Shown: positions 38,006-48,604, counted from the first letter of the stretch. The stretch is DNA of 64,000 bases from Convivina praedatoris (GCF_933208495.1 NZ_CAKOET010000006.1:16088-80087); one strand, 5' to 3'. The notes: generated from the sequence alone by a model not told the origin. Program-made: numbers and translations.

Positions 38006-38512
38006 TTATTCAGCTAAGTGTTCTAGTGAAACTCCACGCATCTTAGAAACTTCGTCAGCACTCTTAAGCTTTGACAAAGCGTCAAATGTTGCGCGCACAA
38101 CGTTAACTGGAGTAGAAGATCCAAGAGACTTAGCAGTCACATCGTTAATTCCAGCCAATTCCATAACAGAACGAGTAGAACCACCGGCAGCAACACCAGC
38201 ACCTTCCTTGGCAGGCTTAACAAGAATCTTACCACCACTCCATTCACCGATAATATCGTGAGGAATAGTTGTACCAACCATTGGCACAGTTATAAGATTA
38301 CGCTTAGCATCTTCAACACCCTTACGGATTGCTTCAGGAACTTCTTGAGCTTTACCAGTTCCAAAACCAACGTGTCCTTGCTTATCACCAACAACAACTA
38401 AGGCAGCAAAACGCAAACGACGTCCACCCTTAACAACCTTGGTAACACGGTTAATAGCAACAACGTTTTCTTCTAATTCACCAACTGAATTAGGACTAAC
38501 GAATTCAACCAT
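38006..38512 (-). CDS. rpsE: 30S ribosomal protein S5
   Basis: A 168-residue S5 with the N-terminal double-stranded RNA-binding fold ([18 protein letters not shown] near 27-44), where ribosomal ambiguity and spectinomycin-resistance changes map, and the standard C-terminal domain. Spaced 11 bases from rpmD. Confidence 0.98.
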   Translation of the reverse strand: MVEFVSPNSVGELEENVVAINRVTKVVKGGRRLRFAALVVVGDKQGHVGFGTGKAQEVPEAIRKGVEDAKRNLITVPMVGTTIPHDIIGEWSGGKILVKPAKEGAGVAAGGSTRSVMELAGINDVTAKSLGSSTPVNVVRATFDALSKLKSADEVSKMRGVSLEHLAE

Positions 38513-38530
38513 TTTATATTCCTCCTTTCC

Positions 38531-38884
38531 TTAGAACTTCAATCCGTTTTCACGGGCTGCATCGGCCAAAGCCTTTACACGACCATGATAAACGTAACCA
38601 CCACGATCAAAAACAACTTCTTCAATGTTAGCTGCTTGAGCGTGTTTAGCAATTAATTCACCGACTTTAACGGCTTGTTCAGTTTTTGTACCGGTAACAT
38701 CGGCACTTTGTGATGAGGCACTTGCTAGCGTTACACCCGCTACGTCATCAATCAATTGAGCGTAGATGTTAACATTAGAACGGAAAACGTTCAAACGTGG
38801 GCGAGCAGCAGTACCAGAAATTTTACCGCGGACACGCTTGTGGCGCTTTAAGCGGAGCTTATTTTTATCTGGTTTTGAAATCAT
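38531..38884 (-). CDS. rplR: 50S ribosomal protein L18
   Basis: A 117-residue L18, which carries 5S rRNA into the large subunit with L5. The N-terminal [20 protein letters not shown] and C-terminal [20 protein letters not shown] segments are typical. Follows rplF. Confidence 0.98.
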   Translation of the reverse strand: MISKPDKNKLRLKRHKRVRGKISGTAARPRLNVFRSNVNIYAQLIDDVAGVTLASASSQSADVTGTKTEQAVKVGELIAKHAQAANIEEVVFDRGGYVYHGRVKALADAARENGLKF

Positions 38885-38955
38885 AGCTGTGCTTTCCTTT
38901 TCTTTTCAATAAAAGTATTAAAATTGTTAAAAATATAACTGCTGATAAGAATAGA

Positions 38956-39492
38956 TTACTTACCAGTTTTACCTTCCTTACGACGAACAACTTCGTTCTC
39001 GTAACGAATTCCCTTACCCTTATAGGGTTCTGGAGGACGAACAGCGCGAACTTCAGCAGCAAAATCACCAACGCGTTGCTTTGAAATACCAGAAATCTTG
39101 ATAGTCAAGGCATCAGGCACTTCAACAGTTAACTCTTCACGATCTTCAAAATCAACAGGGTGTGAATAACCAACACTCAAAGTCAACTTTGAACCTGACT
39201 TAGAAGCACGGTAACCAACACCGACCATCTTCAAAGTCTTAGAAAATCCTTCAGTTACACCAGTAACCATGTTTGCAAAGTTAGCAGTAGTAGTACCGTG
39301 CAAAGCGCGGTGCTTGCTGTCATCACTTTCACGAGTGAAAGATACTTTGTCGCCATCAACATGCATAGTAATGGAAGGAACGATTTCGCGTGACAATTCA
39401 CCCTTCGGTCCCTTAACTGTTACTAATTGTCCTTCCTGTGAAACAGTTACATCAGCAGGAAGTGTAATTACTTTATTTCCAATACGGCTCAT
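38956..39492 (-). CDS. rplF: 50S ribosomal protein L6
   Basis: A 178-residue L6 made of two repeated domains, beginning [14 protein letters not shown] and ending with [15 protein letters not shown], the L6 signature. Lies between rpsH and rplR in the usual order. GGAG-type site upstream. Confidence 0.98.
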   Translation of the reverse strand: MSRIGNKVITLPADVTVSQEGQLVTVKGPKGELSREIVPSITMHVDGDKVSFTRESDDSKHRALHGTTTANFANMVTGVTEGFSKTLKMVGVGYRASKSGSKLTLSVGYSHPVDFEDREELTVEVPDALTIKISGISKQRVGDFAAEVRAVRPPEPYKGKGIRYENEVVRRKEGKTGK

Positions 39493-39516
39493 GGTAAGTC
39501 TCCTTTCTTAGATATA

Positions 39517-39915
39517 TTACCAAACGTAAGCCAGCACTTCGCCACCGACTTGCTTAGCACGGGCGTCTTTATCAGTAATCACACCATTTGATGTAGATAA
39601 GATAGCGATTCCCAAACCGTTCAAGACCTTTGGCAATTCCTCAGCCTTGGCATACTTACGCAAACCTGGCTTTGAAACACGCTGAATTCCTGTAATAACA
39701 CGTTCTTGGTTTTCACCGTACTTTAAGAATACACGGATAACACCTTGCTTGCTGTCATCAATGTATTCTACGTCGCGGATGAAACCTTCGTTTTTCAAGA
39801 TTTCGGCGATACTCTTTTTAATGTTAGATGCTGGAATTTCAACTGAAGCGTGACGCGCTAAGTTGGCGTTACGAATACGAGTCAAAAAATCAGCAATTGG
39901 ATCAGTCATAGACAT
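39517..39915 (-). CDS. rpsH: 30S ribosomal protein S8
   Basis: A 132-residue S8: [18 protein letters not shown] near the start and [22 protein letters not shown] near the end. In many bacteria S8 represses its own operon. The gene normally before it, rpsN, is absent, and the 125-base gap to rplE holds three hairpins instead. Confidence 0.98.
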   Translation of the reverse strand: MSMTDPIADFLTRIRNANLARHASVEIPASNIKKSIAEILKNEGFIRDVEYIDDSKQGVIRVFLKYGENQERVITGIQRVSKPGLRKYAKAEELPKVLNGLGIAILSTSNGVITDKDARAKQVGGEVLAYVW

Positions 39916-39947
39916 CTATCGATATCCTCCTATTATTTTTGAACGTG

Positions 39948-40025
39948 GTCAACAATTGACACGCTCTTAACTATTTAAGACCCTATAGTCCTAAATAGTT
40001 AAAAACGCGTCACTCGATGAGCGAC
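39948..40025 (-). other. Three consecutive hairpins in the rplE-rpsH gap
   Basis: GTCAA-N3-TTGAC (39948-39960), TTAACTATTTA / TAAATAGTTAA with an inner GAC/GTC pairing (39967-40002), and GTCACTC-GAT-GAGCGAC (40009-40025). They fill the place where rpsN normally lies. No T-run makes an obvious terminator on the minus strand. They may be regulatory or RNA-processing sites. Confidence 0.6.
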
Positions 40026-40040
40026 TGCATTTTTAAATAC

Positions 40041-40583
40041 TTACTTTGCAAAAGGCATTCCCATTTGTGCCAACAACTCATGACCTTGTTCGTCATTTTC
40101 AGCTGTTGTAACAATAACGATGTCCAAACCGCGAACACGGTTAACTTGGTCAAAGTCAATTTCAGGGAAAATCAATTGTTCCCGAATACCCAATGTGTAG
40201 TTTCCACGCCCATCAAAAGCTTTTGATGAAACACCGTGAAAATCACGAACACGTGGTAGGGAAATGTTAATCAACTTATCTAAAAAGTCATACATACGCT
40301 GTCCACGCAAAGTAACCTTAGTTCCAATTGCCATACCTTCACGCAAACGGAATCCAGCGATTGACTTTTTTGCTCGTGTAATTACTGGTTGTTGACCAGC
40401 GATTAACTTCAATTCTTCAACCGCTTCATCTAAGTTCTTTGAGTTAGAAACAGCATCACCAACACCCATGTTTAAGACAATCTTCTCAACCTTGGGAGCT
40501 TGCATTGGTGAAGTAAACTCAAACTTTTTGATTAGAGCAGGTTGAACTTCATTAACATATTTTTCTTTTAAAGTAGTTGCCAT
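40041..40583 (-). CDS. rplE: 50S ribosomal protein L5
   Basis: A 180-residue L5, the 5S rRNA-binding protein of the central protuberance, with [14 protein letters not shown] near residue 30 and [20 protein letters not shown] near the C-terminus. It is followed not by rpsN but by a hairpin-rich spacer. Confidence 0.98.
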   Translation of the reverse strand: MATTLKEKYVNEVQPALIKKFEFTSPMQAPKVEKIVLNMGVGDAVSNSKNLDEAVEELKLIAGQQPVITRAKKSIAGFRLREGMAIGTKVTLRGQRMYDFLDKLINISLPRVRDFHGVSSKAFDGRGNYTLGIREQLIFPEIDFDQVNRVRGLDIVIVTTAENDEQGHELLAQMGMPFAK

Positions 40584-40607
40584 GAAAATGATTTCACCTT
40601 TCGACTA

Positions 40608-40916
40608 TTAGCCTAGTACGTTACCAGACTTCTTTGAAACACGTACCTTCTTGCCATCTTCAATCTTAAATGCCACCCGAGTAGGCTCATTAGTTGATGG
40701 ATCAAGCAATTGCACGTTAGATACATGGATAGGCGCTTCGATATCGATAACACCACCCTGTGGATACTCGTTAGAAGGCTTTTGATGCTTTTTAACGATG
40801 TTCACGCCTTCGACAACAACACGGTCCTTGGCAGCAACAGTCTTAGTAACTGTTCCTTCCTTTCCCTTGTCCTTGCCGGCAATGACGCGAACCTTATCAC
40901 CTGTTTTAACAAACAT
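40608..40916 (-). CDS. rplX: 50S ribosomal protein L24
   Basis: A 102-residue KOW-domain protein: [20 protein letters not shown] near the N-terminus matches L24, an assembly initiator protein of the 50S subunit. Between rplN and rplE as expected. Confidence 0.98.
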   Translation of the reverse strand: MFVKTGDKVRVIAGKDKGKEGTVTKTVAAKDRVVVEGVNIVKKHQKPSNEYPQGGVIDIEAPIHVSNVQLLDPSTNEPTRVAFKIEDGKKVRVSKKSGNVLG

Positions 40917-40940
40917 GATAGGCTCTCCTCCTTGTCAATA

Positions 40941-41309
40941 TTAGAGCACTTCTGGTGCCAATGAAACAATACGCATGTAGTTGTTGTCACGCAATTCACG
41001 TGCAACAGGACCAAAGATACGCGTACCTACTGGTGACTTATCATCCTTAACGATGACAGCAGCGTTTTCATCAAAGTTGATGTATGAACCGTCTGCACGA
41101 CGAACATCAGAAACAGTCCGCACGATAACAGCCTTAACAACATCACCCTTCTTAACGTTACCACCAGGCATAGCTTGCTTAACAGTCGCAACAATCATGT
41201 CACCAATGCCAGCAAACTTACGACCAGAACCACCGAGCACTTTAATCGTCAAGATTTCACGTGCGCCAGAGTTATCGGCCACTTTTAAACGACTCTCTTG
41301 TTGAATCAT
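40941..41309 (-). CDS. rplN: 50S ribosomal protein L14
   Basis: A 122-residue L14 with [18 protein letters not shown] at the start and [23 protein letters not shown] at the end; exact family length. Start of the spc gene series. GGAGG precedes the ATG. Confidence 0.98.
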   Translation of the reverse strand: MIQQESRLKVADNSGAREILTIKVLGGSGRKFAGIGDMIVATVKQAMPGGNVKKGDVVKAVIVRTVSDVRRADGSYINFDENAAVIVKDDKSPVGTRIFGPVARELRDNNYMRIVSLAPEVL

Positions 41310-41357
41310 GGTTCATCCTCCTTGTTAGCAATTAATTACGACGATTGGTAGTTACTA

Positions 41358-41624
41358 TTAAAGAATAACAGATTCTTCAATAACCTTAACCAAACGGAAG
41401 TGCTTAGTTGCAGACAAAGGACGAGTTTCCATAATTTGAACAATATCGCCTTGCTTGGCAACGTTGTTTTCATCATGGGCCTTGAACTTCTTTGTATAGC
41501 GAACACGTTTACCGTAAACTGGGTGGTTGACATAAGTGTCAACAGCTACAGTAATAGTCTTGTCCATCTTGTCAGAGACAACACGGCCACGGTAAACCTT
41601 ACGAGCATTACGTTCTTCACTCAT
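41358..41624 (-). CDS. rpsQ: 30S ribosomal protein S17
   Basis: An 88-residue OB-fold S17 with [14 protein letters not shown] and [17 protein letters not shown], both diagnostic of the family. Between rpmC and rplN. Confidence 0.98.
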   Translation of the reverse strand: MSEERNARKVYRGRVVSDKMDKTITVAVDTYVNHPVYGKRVRYTKKFKAHDENNVAKQGDIVQIMETRPLSATKHFRLVKVIEESVIL

Positions 41625-41645
41625 TTTCAGCTTCTTCCTTTCGTC

Positions 41646-41852
41646 TTACTTGTTAGCTTCTGCTAACTGTTGCGCACGAATTACAGTCTTAACTCGTGCA
41701 ATGTCCTTACGAACCTTTGAAATACGGGCCGTGTTTTCTAATTGACCAGTAGCCAATTGGAAACGAAGGTTGAACAATTCTTCCTTGAATTCGGCTTCGC
41801 GCTTTTGCAAATCCGCAAGTGACAAAGCTTTTAATTCATTTGCTTTAGCCAT
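41646..41852 (-). CDS. rpmC: 50S ribosomal protein L29
   Basis: A 68-residue helical L29 with [20 protein letters not shown] in the middle, which marks the family. Its ATG overlaps the rplP stop by one base. L29 lines the peptide exit site. Confidence 0.97.
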   Translation of the reverse strand: MAKANELKALSLADLQKREAEFKEELFNLRFQLATGQLENTARISKVRKDIARVKTVIRAQQLAEANK

Positions 41853-42265
41853 TATTCAGCCTCCCGAGCAATAATCTTTGTACGTACAGGCAACTTGTAT
41901 TGTGCTAAACGCAATGCCTCAATGGCAACTGGCTTTGAAACGCCACCAACCTCAAACATTACCTTACCACGCTTAACTGGGGCAACCCATCCTTCAGGTG
42001 CACCCTTACCATTACCCATTCGAACTCCAACACCTTTTGATGTATATGACTTATGAGGGAAGATCTTAATCCAAACCTTACCACCACGCTTCATATAACG
42101 GGTCATTGCAATACGGGCAGCTTCAATTTGACGATTCGTAATCCAACTTGAAGTAGTTGCTTGCAAGCCGTATTCGCCAAAAGCAACCGTCTTACCACCC
42201 TTAGCCTCACCACGCATGTGGCCACGGTGTACACGACGGAACTTAACACGCTTTGGTACTAACAT
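41852..42265 (-). CDS. rplP: 50S ribosomal protein L16
   Basis: A 137-residue L16 with [22 protein letters not shown] at the N-terminus region and [14 protein letters not shown]; both are signatures. It helps place tRNA in the A site. Follows rpsC by 14 bases. Confidence 0.98.
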   Translation of the reverse strand: MLVPKRVKFRRVHRGHMRGEAKGGKTVAFGEYGLQATTSSWITNRQIEAARIAMTRYMKRGGKVWIKIFPHKSYTSKGVGVRMGNGKGAPEGWVAPVKRGKVMFEVGGVSKPVAIEALRLAQYKLPVRTKIIAREAE

Positions 42266-42279
42266 GTTTGCTTCCCTCC

Positions 42280-42951
42280 TTACTTGTTATTTTTCTTCTT
42301 AGGCAATATATCACCACGGTAAATCCAAGTCTTAATACCCAAATTACCGTAAGCGGTTTTTGCTTCGTCCCATGAATAGTCGATGTCGGCACGTAAAGTA
42401 TGCAAAGGAACAGTTCCTTCAGTGTATTGTTCGATACGAGCAATATCAGCTCCATTCAAACGTCCTGAAACAACAATCTTAATTCCCTTAGCCCCAGCAC
42501 GAGTAGCACGTTGCATTGCACCACGCATAGCGCGACGGAAAGCAATACGGCGTTCCAAATCACCGACAACTTGTTGCCCAACCAAGTGAGCGCTCAAATC
42601 AGGCTTCTTGATTTCAATAATGTTAATGAAAACACGCTTTGAACGACCGCGGTCGTCCTTATCGGTCAACTTTGACAATTGTGTCCGAAGCTTTTCAACT
42701 TCAGAACCACCCTTACCAATAACCATTCCTGGCTTAGCAGTGTGAATCACAATATCAATACGTGACTTTGTACTACGTTCAATTTCAACACGATCAACTG
42801 ACGCATCAGCCAAGTTCTTTTCGATATACTTACGAATACGCAAATCTTCAAGAAGTTGCTTAGAGAAATCAGCCTTGTCAGCAAACCATTTAGCATCCCA
42901 GTCGCGAATGACACCGACACGGAATCCAGTTGGGTTAATCTTTTGACCCAT
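42280..42951 (-). CDS. rpsC: 30S ribosomal protein S3
   Basis: A 223-residue S3 with the KH domain ([21 protein letters not shown] near residue 70-90; the GKGG loop is visible) and C-terminal domain carrying [11 protein letters not shown]. It forms part of the mRNA entry tunnel. The start overlaps the rplV stop by one base. Confidence 0.98.
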   Translation of the reverse strand: MGQKINPTGFRVGVIRDWDAKWFADKADFSKQLLEDLRIRKYIEKNLADASVDRVEIERSTKSRIDIVIHTAKPGMVIGKGGSEVEKLRTQLSKLTDKDDRGRSKRVFINIIEIKKPDLSAHLVGQQVVGDLERRIAFRRAMRGAMQRATRAGAKGIKIVVSGRLNGADIARIEQYTEGTVPLHTLRADIDYSWDEAKTAYGNLGIKTWIYRGDILPKKKNNK

Positions 42952-43307
42952 TACTTTTCCTCCTTCTCAGCAACCACAATCGTGATGTGACTTGTGCGCT
43001 TGTTAATAGGTGAAGCAGAACCCTTTGCACGAGGACGGAAACGCTTCAACGTAGGCCCTTCATTTGCAAAGGCTTCTTTAATGATTAAGTCTTCACGGTC
43101 AAGTGAAAAATTATTTTCAGCGTTAGCAACAGCTGAGTTCAAAACCTTATAAACATCTTCAGAAGAATGATTAGGTAGGAACTTCAAAATTGCAAATGCT
43201 TCATTCACATTCTTGCGGCGGATAGTGTCAAGGACGAGGCGAGCCTTACGAGGGGCTACACGAACAATCTTGGCAGTCGAGCGCGCTGATGTAACTTGTT
43301 CAGCCAT
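42951..43307 (-). CDS. rplV: 50S ribosomal protein L22
   Basis: A 118-residue L22, ending with the beta-hairpin region [21 protein letters not shown] that lines the exit tunnel, where macrolide-resistance changes map in other species. Standard length and place between rpsS and rpsC. Confidence 0.98.
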   Translation of the reverse strand: MAEQVTSARSTAKIVRVAPRKARLVLDTIRRKNVNEAFAILKFLPNHSSEDVYKVLNSAVANAENNFSLDREDLIIKEAFANEGPTLKRFRPRAKGSASPINKRTSHITIVVAEKEEK

Positions 43308-43321
43308 TTTTCATTTCCTCC

Positions 43322-43597
43322 TTACTTAGTCTTTTTATCGTCGTTCTTGTGTCCCTTGAACGTACGAGTTGGTACAAACTCACCAAGCTTATGTCCAACC
43401 ATATCATCTTGTACATAAACTGGAACGTGCTTGCGACCATCATAAACAGCAATGGTAAATCCGATAAAACTTGGGAAAATCGTTGAACGGCGTGACCAAG
43501 TTTTGATCACTGACTTCTTTTCGTTGTCAGCCTGCGCTTCGATTTTCTTAAGCAAGTGCGGGTCCGCAAATGGTCCCTTTTTTAAACTACGAGCCAT
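43322..43597 (-). CDS. rpsS: 30S ribosomal protein S19
   Basis: A 91-residue S19: [18 protein letters not shown] at the start and [17 protein letters not shown] at the end, typical of the family. It binds the head of the small subunit with S13. Confidence 0.98.
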   Translation of the reverse strand: MARSLKKGPFADPHLLKKIEAQADNEKKSVIKTWSRRSTIFPSFIGFTIAVYDGRKHVPVYVQDDMVGHKLGEFVPTRTFKGHKNDDKKTK

Positions 43598-43614
43598 TAT
43601 TTGTCTCCTTTCCC

Positions 43615-44451
43615 TTACTTACTCTTCTTACGACCACGAATAATGAACTTAGTTGAGTTCTTCTTCTTGTCGCGAGTCTTCTTACCAACAGTCTTCTTAC
43701 CCCATGGAGAAAGTGGACTTGGCAAACCAACTGGAGCCTTTCCTTCACCACCACCGTGTGGGTGATCATTAGGGTTCATAACTGATCCACGAACGTGTGG
43801 ACGCTTACCACGCCAACGGTTACGGCCAGCCTTACCCCAGTTAATCAATGAATGTTCAGCATTTCCAACTTCACCAATAGTTGCACGGTTAGTTGACAAA
43901 ACTAAACGCACTTCACCAGAAGTCAAACGAACGATAGTATATTTACCATCACGTCCCAAAATCTGTGCTGAAGCACCAGCAGAACGTGCCAATTGGCCGC
44001 CTTTACCATTCTTCAATTCAATATTGTGAATCAAAGTTCCTTCAGGAATAGCGTTCAATGGCAATGCGTTACCAATCTTAATATCGGCATCTGATCCAGA
44101 ATGAACCTTATCGCCCACCTTAAGACCCTTAGGGGCCAAAATGTAAGTTTTAACACCATCTTCATAACCAAGTAAAGCAATGTTAGCAGTACGGTTTGGA
44201 TCGTACTCGATAGCCTTTACTGTTGCTGCCTTATCATCCTTGATACGCTTAAAGTCGATGATACGATAAGCCTTCTTGTGTCCACCAGCATGATGACGAA
44301 CAGTCATACGGCCGGATGAGTTACGGGCACCAGTTTTTGACTTTTTAACCAACAAACTCTTTTCGGGGGTCGTTTTTGTGATTTCAGAAAAATCTGAAGA
44401 AGTCATATTACGACGACCGTTAGAGGTTGGCTTATACTTCTTGATAGCCAA
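43615..44451 (-). CDS. rplB: 50S ribosomal protein L2
   Basis: A 278-residue L2 with [21 protein letters not shown] and the C-terminal [17 protein letters not shown] segment carrying the histidine implicated in peptidyl-transferase support. One of the most conserved ribosomal proteins; no deviation seen. Confidence 0.98.
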   Translation of the reverse strand: MAIKKYKPTSNGRRNMTSSDFSEITKTTPEKSLLVKKSKTGARNSSGRMTVRHHAGGHKKAYRIIDFKRIKDDKAATVKAIEYDPNRTANIALLGYEDGVKTYILAPKGLKVGDKVHSGSDADIKIGNALPLNAIPEGTLIHNIELKNGKGGQLARSAGASAQILGRDGKYTIVRLTSGEVRLVLSTNRATIGEVGNAEHSLINWGKAGRNRWRGKRPHVRGSVMNPNDHPHGGGEGKAPVGLPSPLSPWGKKTVGKKTRDKKKNSTKFIIRGRKKSK

Positions 44452-44474
44452 TGTCTTATCCTCCTATTTTAAAA

Positions 44475-44762
44475 TTAACCTTCGTTAAAGATTTCAATAT
44501 CTTTGGAATCAGCAGCCAGCGTAACAGTAGCCTTCTTAAGCTTACGAGTGTAGCCAACATAACGTCCCTGACGCTTTTTCTTACCACGTACATTTGCGGT
44601 ATTTAAACCAGAAACCTGTACATCAAAGATTTGCTCAATTGCCTTTTTAATCTCAGGCTTTGTGGCTCGAGTGTCAACTTCAAACACATAACGCTTGTTT
44701 TCAGTTTGAGCCATAGAAGCCTCTGTAATGATTGGGCGGCGAATAATATCACGTGCATCCAT
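44475..44762 (-). CDS. rplW: 50S ribosomal protein L23
   Basis: A 95-residue L23 with [18 protein letters not shown] and the [14 protein letters not shown] segment. L23 docks SRP and trigger factor at the exit site. One-base overlap with rplD gives coupling. Confidence 0.97.
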   Translation of the reverse strand: MDARDIIRRPIITEASMAQTENKRYVFEVDTRATKPEIKKAIEQIFDVQVSGLNTANVRGKKKRQGRYVGYTRKLKKATVTLAADSKDIEIFNEG

Positions 44763-45385
44763 TAGGCAAGACCTCCTTGGATTTCTTCGAGAGCTGATTG
44801 AACAACCACCAGCTTATCCGCATTCACAACATCAAGAACGTTAATTCCATCAGCATGCATGATTTGCACATTAGCAAGGTTACGACCAGACAAGATAGCA
44901 TTTTCGTTATCGTTATCTACAAGAACCAATGCCTTGGAATCAACAGATAGGTTGTCCATAACCTTTTTAAAGTCTTGTGTCTTAGGTTGGTTGAAAGCCA
45001 ATGAATCAACAACCACTAACTTACCTTCAGCAACCTTTTGTGATAATACTGAACGTAAAGCTAATTGATAAGCCTTACGGTTAATACGGTAAGCGTATGA
45101 ACGAGGAGTAGGTCCGAAAACAATTCCTCCACCACGCCACTGAGGTGAACGGATAGATCCTTGACGAGCGCGACCTGTTCCTTTTTGCTTCCACGGCTTC
45201 TTACCACCACCGGAAACAGCTGAACGGTTCTTAACGGCATGAGTACCCTGGCGCATTGAAGCGCGTTGCATCAAAACCGCATCAGTAATAACCGCGTTGT
45301 TTGGTTCGATGGAGAAGACAGCATCATTTAATTCCAATTCTGCCGCTTGACTACCATCTTGCTTTAATACAGCAACTTTAGTCAT
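44762..45385 (-). CDS. rplD: 50S ribosomal protein L4
   Basis: A 207-residue L4 with the long tunnel loop [18 protein letters not shown] near residues 61-78. In E. coli L4 represses the S10 operon by binding the rpsJ leader; here the rpsJ leader is long and structured, so a comparable loop is possible but unproven. Confidence 0.98.
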   Translation of the reverse strand: MTKVAVLKQDGSQAAELELNDAVFSIEPNNAVITDAVLMQRASMRQGTHAVKNRSAVSGGGKKPWKQKGTGRARQGSIRSPQWRGGGIVFGPTPRSYAYRINRKAYQLALRSVLSQKVAEGKLVVVDSLAFNQPKTQDFKKVMDNLSVDSKALVLVDNDNENAILSGRNLANVQIMHADGINVLDVVNADKLVVVQSALEEIQGGLA

Positions 45386-45413
45386 GATTGATTGTTCTCC
45401 TTTCTATATATTT

Positions 45414-46097
45414 TTAAGCTTCTTCTGAAACAGTAGCAGGCTTTGCGCCAGCCATCTTGATTTCAGGATGTTTTGCATTAACTTTAACAGTTGACTTAAT
45501 TGTCAAAAGTGACTTATTAGCCCCAGGTACATTACCCTTAAGTAGCAACAGGTTGTTTTCCACATCAACATGAACAATTGCAACATTTTGCATTGTACGT
45601 TTGTGGTTACCCATGCGACCAGGCAACAACTTACCCTTAAATACGCGGTTAATAATAGCACCCATTGAACCAGGACGACGGTGATAACGAGAACCGTGGC
45701 TCATTGGTCCACGAGACTGTCCCAAACGCTTAATTGCGCCCTGGAAGCCATGTCCCTTTGTGATGCCAGTGACGTCGACGTAATCACCCGCTTGGAATGT
45801 GTCGACTGCGACTTGATCCCCAACGTTATATTCGCCTTCCGCATCACGGACTTCACGAATGTAGCGCTTAGGGGCTGTGTTTGCTTTTGCAACATGGCCT
45901 TGTTCAGGTTTGTTTGACAGAACCTCGCGCTTATCTTGATAACCCAACTGAACTGCGTTATACCCATCGGTTTCAGCAGTCTTAACCTGCAAAACAACGT
46001 TTGGCGTTGCTTCAACAGCAGTCACGGCAATCAATTCGCCAGATTCAGTAAAAACCTGAGTCATACCGACTTTGCGGCCTAAGATACCTTTAGTCAT
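45414..46097 (-). CDS. rplC: 50S ribosomal protein L3
   Basis: A 227-residue L3 starting [16 protein letters not shown] at the ATG at 46097 after TAAGGAG; an upstream in-frame start overlaps that site. The loop with [20 protein letters not shown] reaches the peptidyl-transferase centre. Follows rpsJ. Confidence 0.97.
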   Translation of the reverse strand: MTKGILGRKVGMTQVFTESGELIAVTAVEATPNVVLQVKTAETDGYNAVQLGYQDKREVLSNKPEQGHVAKANTAPKRYIREVRDAEGEYNVGDQVAVDTFQAGDYVDVTGITKGHGFQGAIKRLGQSRGPMSHGSRYHRRPGSMGAIINRVFKGKLLPGRMGNHKRTMQNVAIVHVDVENNLLLLKGNVPGANKSLLTIKSTVKVNAKHPEIKMAGAKPATVSEEA

Positions 46098-46140
46098 GAC
46101 TATTCTCCTTAACTTCATTGCTCAGAAGCAATGTATTTAA

Positions 46141-46449
46141 TTACAACTTAATTTCAATTGCAACACCTGATGGCAATTCAAGCTTACGCAATGCGTCAAC
46201 TGTCTTGTCAGTAGGGTTCACAATATCGATCAACCGCTTGTGAGTCCGCATTTCGAACTGTTCACGGGCATCCTTATACTTGTGCGGTGAACTTAACACC
46301 GTGTACAAAGTGCGTTCCGTTGGCAATGGAATTGGGCCAGCGATTTTTGCACCTGTGCGCTTAGCCGTCTCAACAATCTTATCTGCTGATTGGTCTAAAA
46401 TGCGGTGTTCGTATGCCTTCAAGCGGATACGGATCTTCTTTTGTGCCAT
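46141..46449 (-). CDS. rpsJ: 30S ribosomal protein S10
   Basis: A 102-residue S10 ([20 protein letters not shown]..., family-standard). First gene of the S10 operon; also partners NusB in antitermination. GAGGAGG precedes the ATG. A 190-base structured leader and a promoter that overlaps the upstream pot terminator precede it. Confidence 0.98.
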   Translation of the reverse strand: MAQKKIRIRLKAYEHRILDQSADKIVETAKRTGAKIAGPIPLPTERTLYTVLSSPHKYKDAREQFEMRTHKRLIDIVNPTDKTVDALRKLELPSGVAIEIKL

Positions 46450-46629
46450 TTTATGCCTCCTCGTTGATTTCGTAAATCAGCTAACTCCGATCAAAAACCG
46501 ACAACACTTGCTTGTGTTTGCGCGCCCATGGCAACGCGGCCGCGCGTGTCGCAACCTTAATCATCATCGCTAAACGTTGATACACCAGCCTTTTCAGGTG
46601 GCTATTAGCTATACACCTGAAAGGCGTAC
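46450..46629 (-). promoter_or_regulatory. Long structured leader of the S10 operon
   Basis: About 180 transcribed bases before rpsJ. Visible stems on the minus strand: CCTTTCAGGTG / CACCTGAAAAGG (one bulge), AACAC/GTGTT, TGATTT-ACG-AAATCA just before the ribosome site, and a GC-rich middle (ACGCGCGGCCGCG). It is not a known Firmicute leader to me; ribosomal-protein autoregulation is a reasonable guess. Confidence 0.6.
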
Positions 46630-46635
46630 CTAACT

Positions 46636-46664
46636 ATAGTATCAGAAAAACCCTTGCTATACAA
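46636..46664 (-). promoter_or_regulatory. S10 operon promoter
   Basis: TTGTAT, 17-base spacer, TACTAT on the minus strand. Its -35 box lies inside the loop and stem of the potD terminator. Confidence 0.75.
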
Positions 46665-46671
46665 GGGTTTC
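46646..46671 (-). terminator. Terminator of the pot operon
   Basis: AAACCCTTG-TATAG-CAAGGGTTT followed by TT on the minus strand, 20 bases after the potD stop and overlapping the S10 promoter. Confidence 0.82.
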
Positions 46672-46690
46672 CTACTACAAATATTTATTT

Positions 46691-47770
46691 TTAACGTTTA
46701 GTCATTTTGAATTCTAAGAAAGCATCATTATATTTTTCAGTCCATTTTTGGCCCAAATTTTGATACACTTCCAATTTATCTAAAGTAACCTGACTCGGAT
46801 AAAATTGACGATTGTTCTGAACTGATTTCGGTAGCAATTCATATGCCTTTTGATTAGGCGTCGCATAGCCAATATATTTTGCATTCTGCGCAGCATTTTG
46901 AGGTTGATTCATAAAGTTAATAAAGGCATAGGCTGCATCCTTGTGCCGTGCATTACGGGGAATCACAAAATTATCAAACCACTCATTTGAACCTTCACTA
47001 GGTACTTGATAAGCTAAATCCGGATTTTTAGCCATGGCCTGAGCTGCTTCTCCAGAGTAGGTAATTCCTATATTAGCTTCACCCTGAGCCATGTACATTT
47101 TTAATTCATCAGCCACAATAGCTTTTACATTCGGCATCAAAGAAGTTAACTTACCCTGAGCTGCTGCTAAATCGGCTGTAGATTGATCATTCATCGACTT
47201 AGCTTGAGAAACCAAAGTCATCCCCAAAATATCACGAGCAGAATCAACCAATAAAATCTGGTCTTTAAACTTTGAATCCCACAAATTATTCCAATGAGCT
47301 ACAGAACTGGCCGAAATAACTTTTTTATTATATAAAATTCCTAATGTTCCCCAAAAATAAGGTATCGAATAACGATTTTGTGGATCAAAAGTTTGATTCA
47401 ACAAACGCGGGTAGTAATTATTCATCCCCACTAGCCGATTGTAATCCAATGGCTCCAACAGATTAGCTTGTATCATCTTATTAACTGTATAGTCAGAAGG
47501 CACGGTTAAATCGTAAGAGGTCCCACCCTGTTTAATTTTTGTAAACATCGCTTCATTGGAGTCAAAGGTATTGTAGTTAACTTGGTACCCAGTTTCTTTG
47601 GTGAATTTCACTAACAAATCAGGATCAATGTAGTCACCCCAATTATAAAAGTCTAACACTTTGTCAGAATGTTGTTGATTGTCTTGGGCCTGAACTAGAT
47701 AGGTCTTTAAACCAAGTAAAACTAAAATCACCGCAATGATGATTGCCCCTCCAGTTAATAGTTTTCGCAT
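46691..47770 (-). CDS. potD: Spermidine/putrescine-binding protein PotD
   Basis: A 359-residue periplasmic-type binding protein: N-terminal hydrophobic segment (about residues 7-25), then VLDFYNWGDYIDPDLL, which is the polyamine-binding family start, and YNKKVISASSV and FMNQPQNA further on. No lipobox cysteine follows the hydrophobic segment, so it is either cleaved after VQA or stays as an N-terminal anchor, unlike the usual lipoprotein form. The ATG at 47770 follows GAGAGGGA; one base separates it from the potC stop. Confidence 0.92.
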   Translation of the reverse strand: MRKLLTGGAIIIAVILVLLGLKTYLVQAQDNQQHSDKVLDFYNWGDYIDPDLLVKFTKETGYQVNYNTFDSNEAMFTKIKQGGTSYDLTVPSDYTVNKMIQANLLEPLDYNRLVGMNNYYPRLLNQTFDPQNRYSIPYFWGTLGILYNKKVISASSVAHWNNLWDSKFKDQILLVDSARDILGMTLVSQAKSMNDQSTADLAAAQGKLTSLMPNVKAIVADELKMYMAQGEANIGITYSGEAAQAMAKNPDLAYQVPSEGSNEWFDNFVIPRNARHKDAAYAFINFMNQPQNAAQNAKYIGYATPNQKAYELLPKSVQNNRQFYPSQVTLDKLEVYQNLGQKWTEKYNDAFLEFKMTKR

Positions 47771-47771
47771 C

Positions 47772-48596
47772 TTATTCCCTCTCTCCCGGTAAGACAATCT
47801 TAGTTAGTTTATTTTTACGTTGACGATTAGCTCGTTGATTAATTAGGTAGTAAAAAAGGACTAAAATTATTGAAACTAAAAACATAATCGTGGATAAAGC
47901 ATTAATTTCTAAACTAACTCCCTGGCGAGCTCGTGAGTATATTTCCACTGATAGCGTAGTGAAGCCATTCCCAGTTACGAAAAAAGTCACAGCAAAATCA
48001 TCTAAAGAATAAGTAAATGCCATAAAGAATCCAGCTAAAACACCGGGTGAAATATATGGCAATGTCACCTGTGATAACACTTGTTGATCATTAGCCCCTA
48101 AATCTTTAGCAGCGTCAATTAGGCTATGACTCATTTCCTGTAATCTGGGTAAAATCATTAGCACCACAATCGGAATACTAAAAGCAATGTGGGCAAATAA
48201 AGTAGAGACAAATCCTAACGAAAATCCACAAACTGTAAATAAAATTAACAAAGAAGCACCAATAATAACATCAGGTGAAACTAGCAAAACATTATTTAAT
48301 GACAAAAGAGTGTTTTTCCAAACTCGGTTTTTTTGACGATTAATCACTAATGCGCCAACCGTCCCAACTATGGTCGCAATTAAAGCTGATAATAAGGCTA
48401 GTATCAAGGTATCTAAAACAATTTCTATCAAATGGTAATCACTAAACAATTCCTGATAATGATTCCAGGTAAAGCCTTGCCAGCCCTGCATCGTTGTGCC
48501 AGCATTAAAAGAATACAAAACCAAAAAGAAAATCGGCGCATATAATAAAGTAAATAGTACCATTAGGTATAAATGAGCAGTTTTATTTTTCAACAT
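47772..48596 (-). CDS. potC: Spermidine/putrescine ABC permease PotC
   Basis: A 274-residue permease with six helices and the EAA-like coupling loop DAAKDLGANDQQVLSQVTLP (around residues 160-180; quoted to place it). It forms the membrane pore with PotB. Third gene of potABCD. Eight bases separate it from potB. Confidence 0.93.
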   Translation of the reverse strand: MLKNKTAHLYLMVLFTLLYAPIFFLVLYSFNAGTTMQGWQGFTWNHYQELFSDYHLIEIVLDTLILALLSALIATIVGTVGALVINRQKNRVWKNTLLSLNNVLLVSPDVIIGASLLILFTVCGFSLGFVSTLFAHIAFSIPIVVLMILPRLQEMSHSLIDAAKDLGANDQQVLSQVTLPYISPGVLAGFFMAFTYSLDDFAVTFFVTGNGFTTLSVEIYSRARQGVSLEINALSTIMFLVSIILVLFYYLINQRANRQRKNKLTKIVLPGERE

Positions 48597-48604
48597 TTTC
48601 TACC

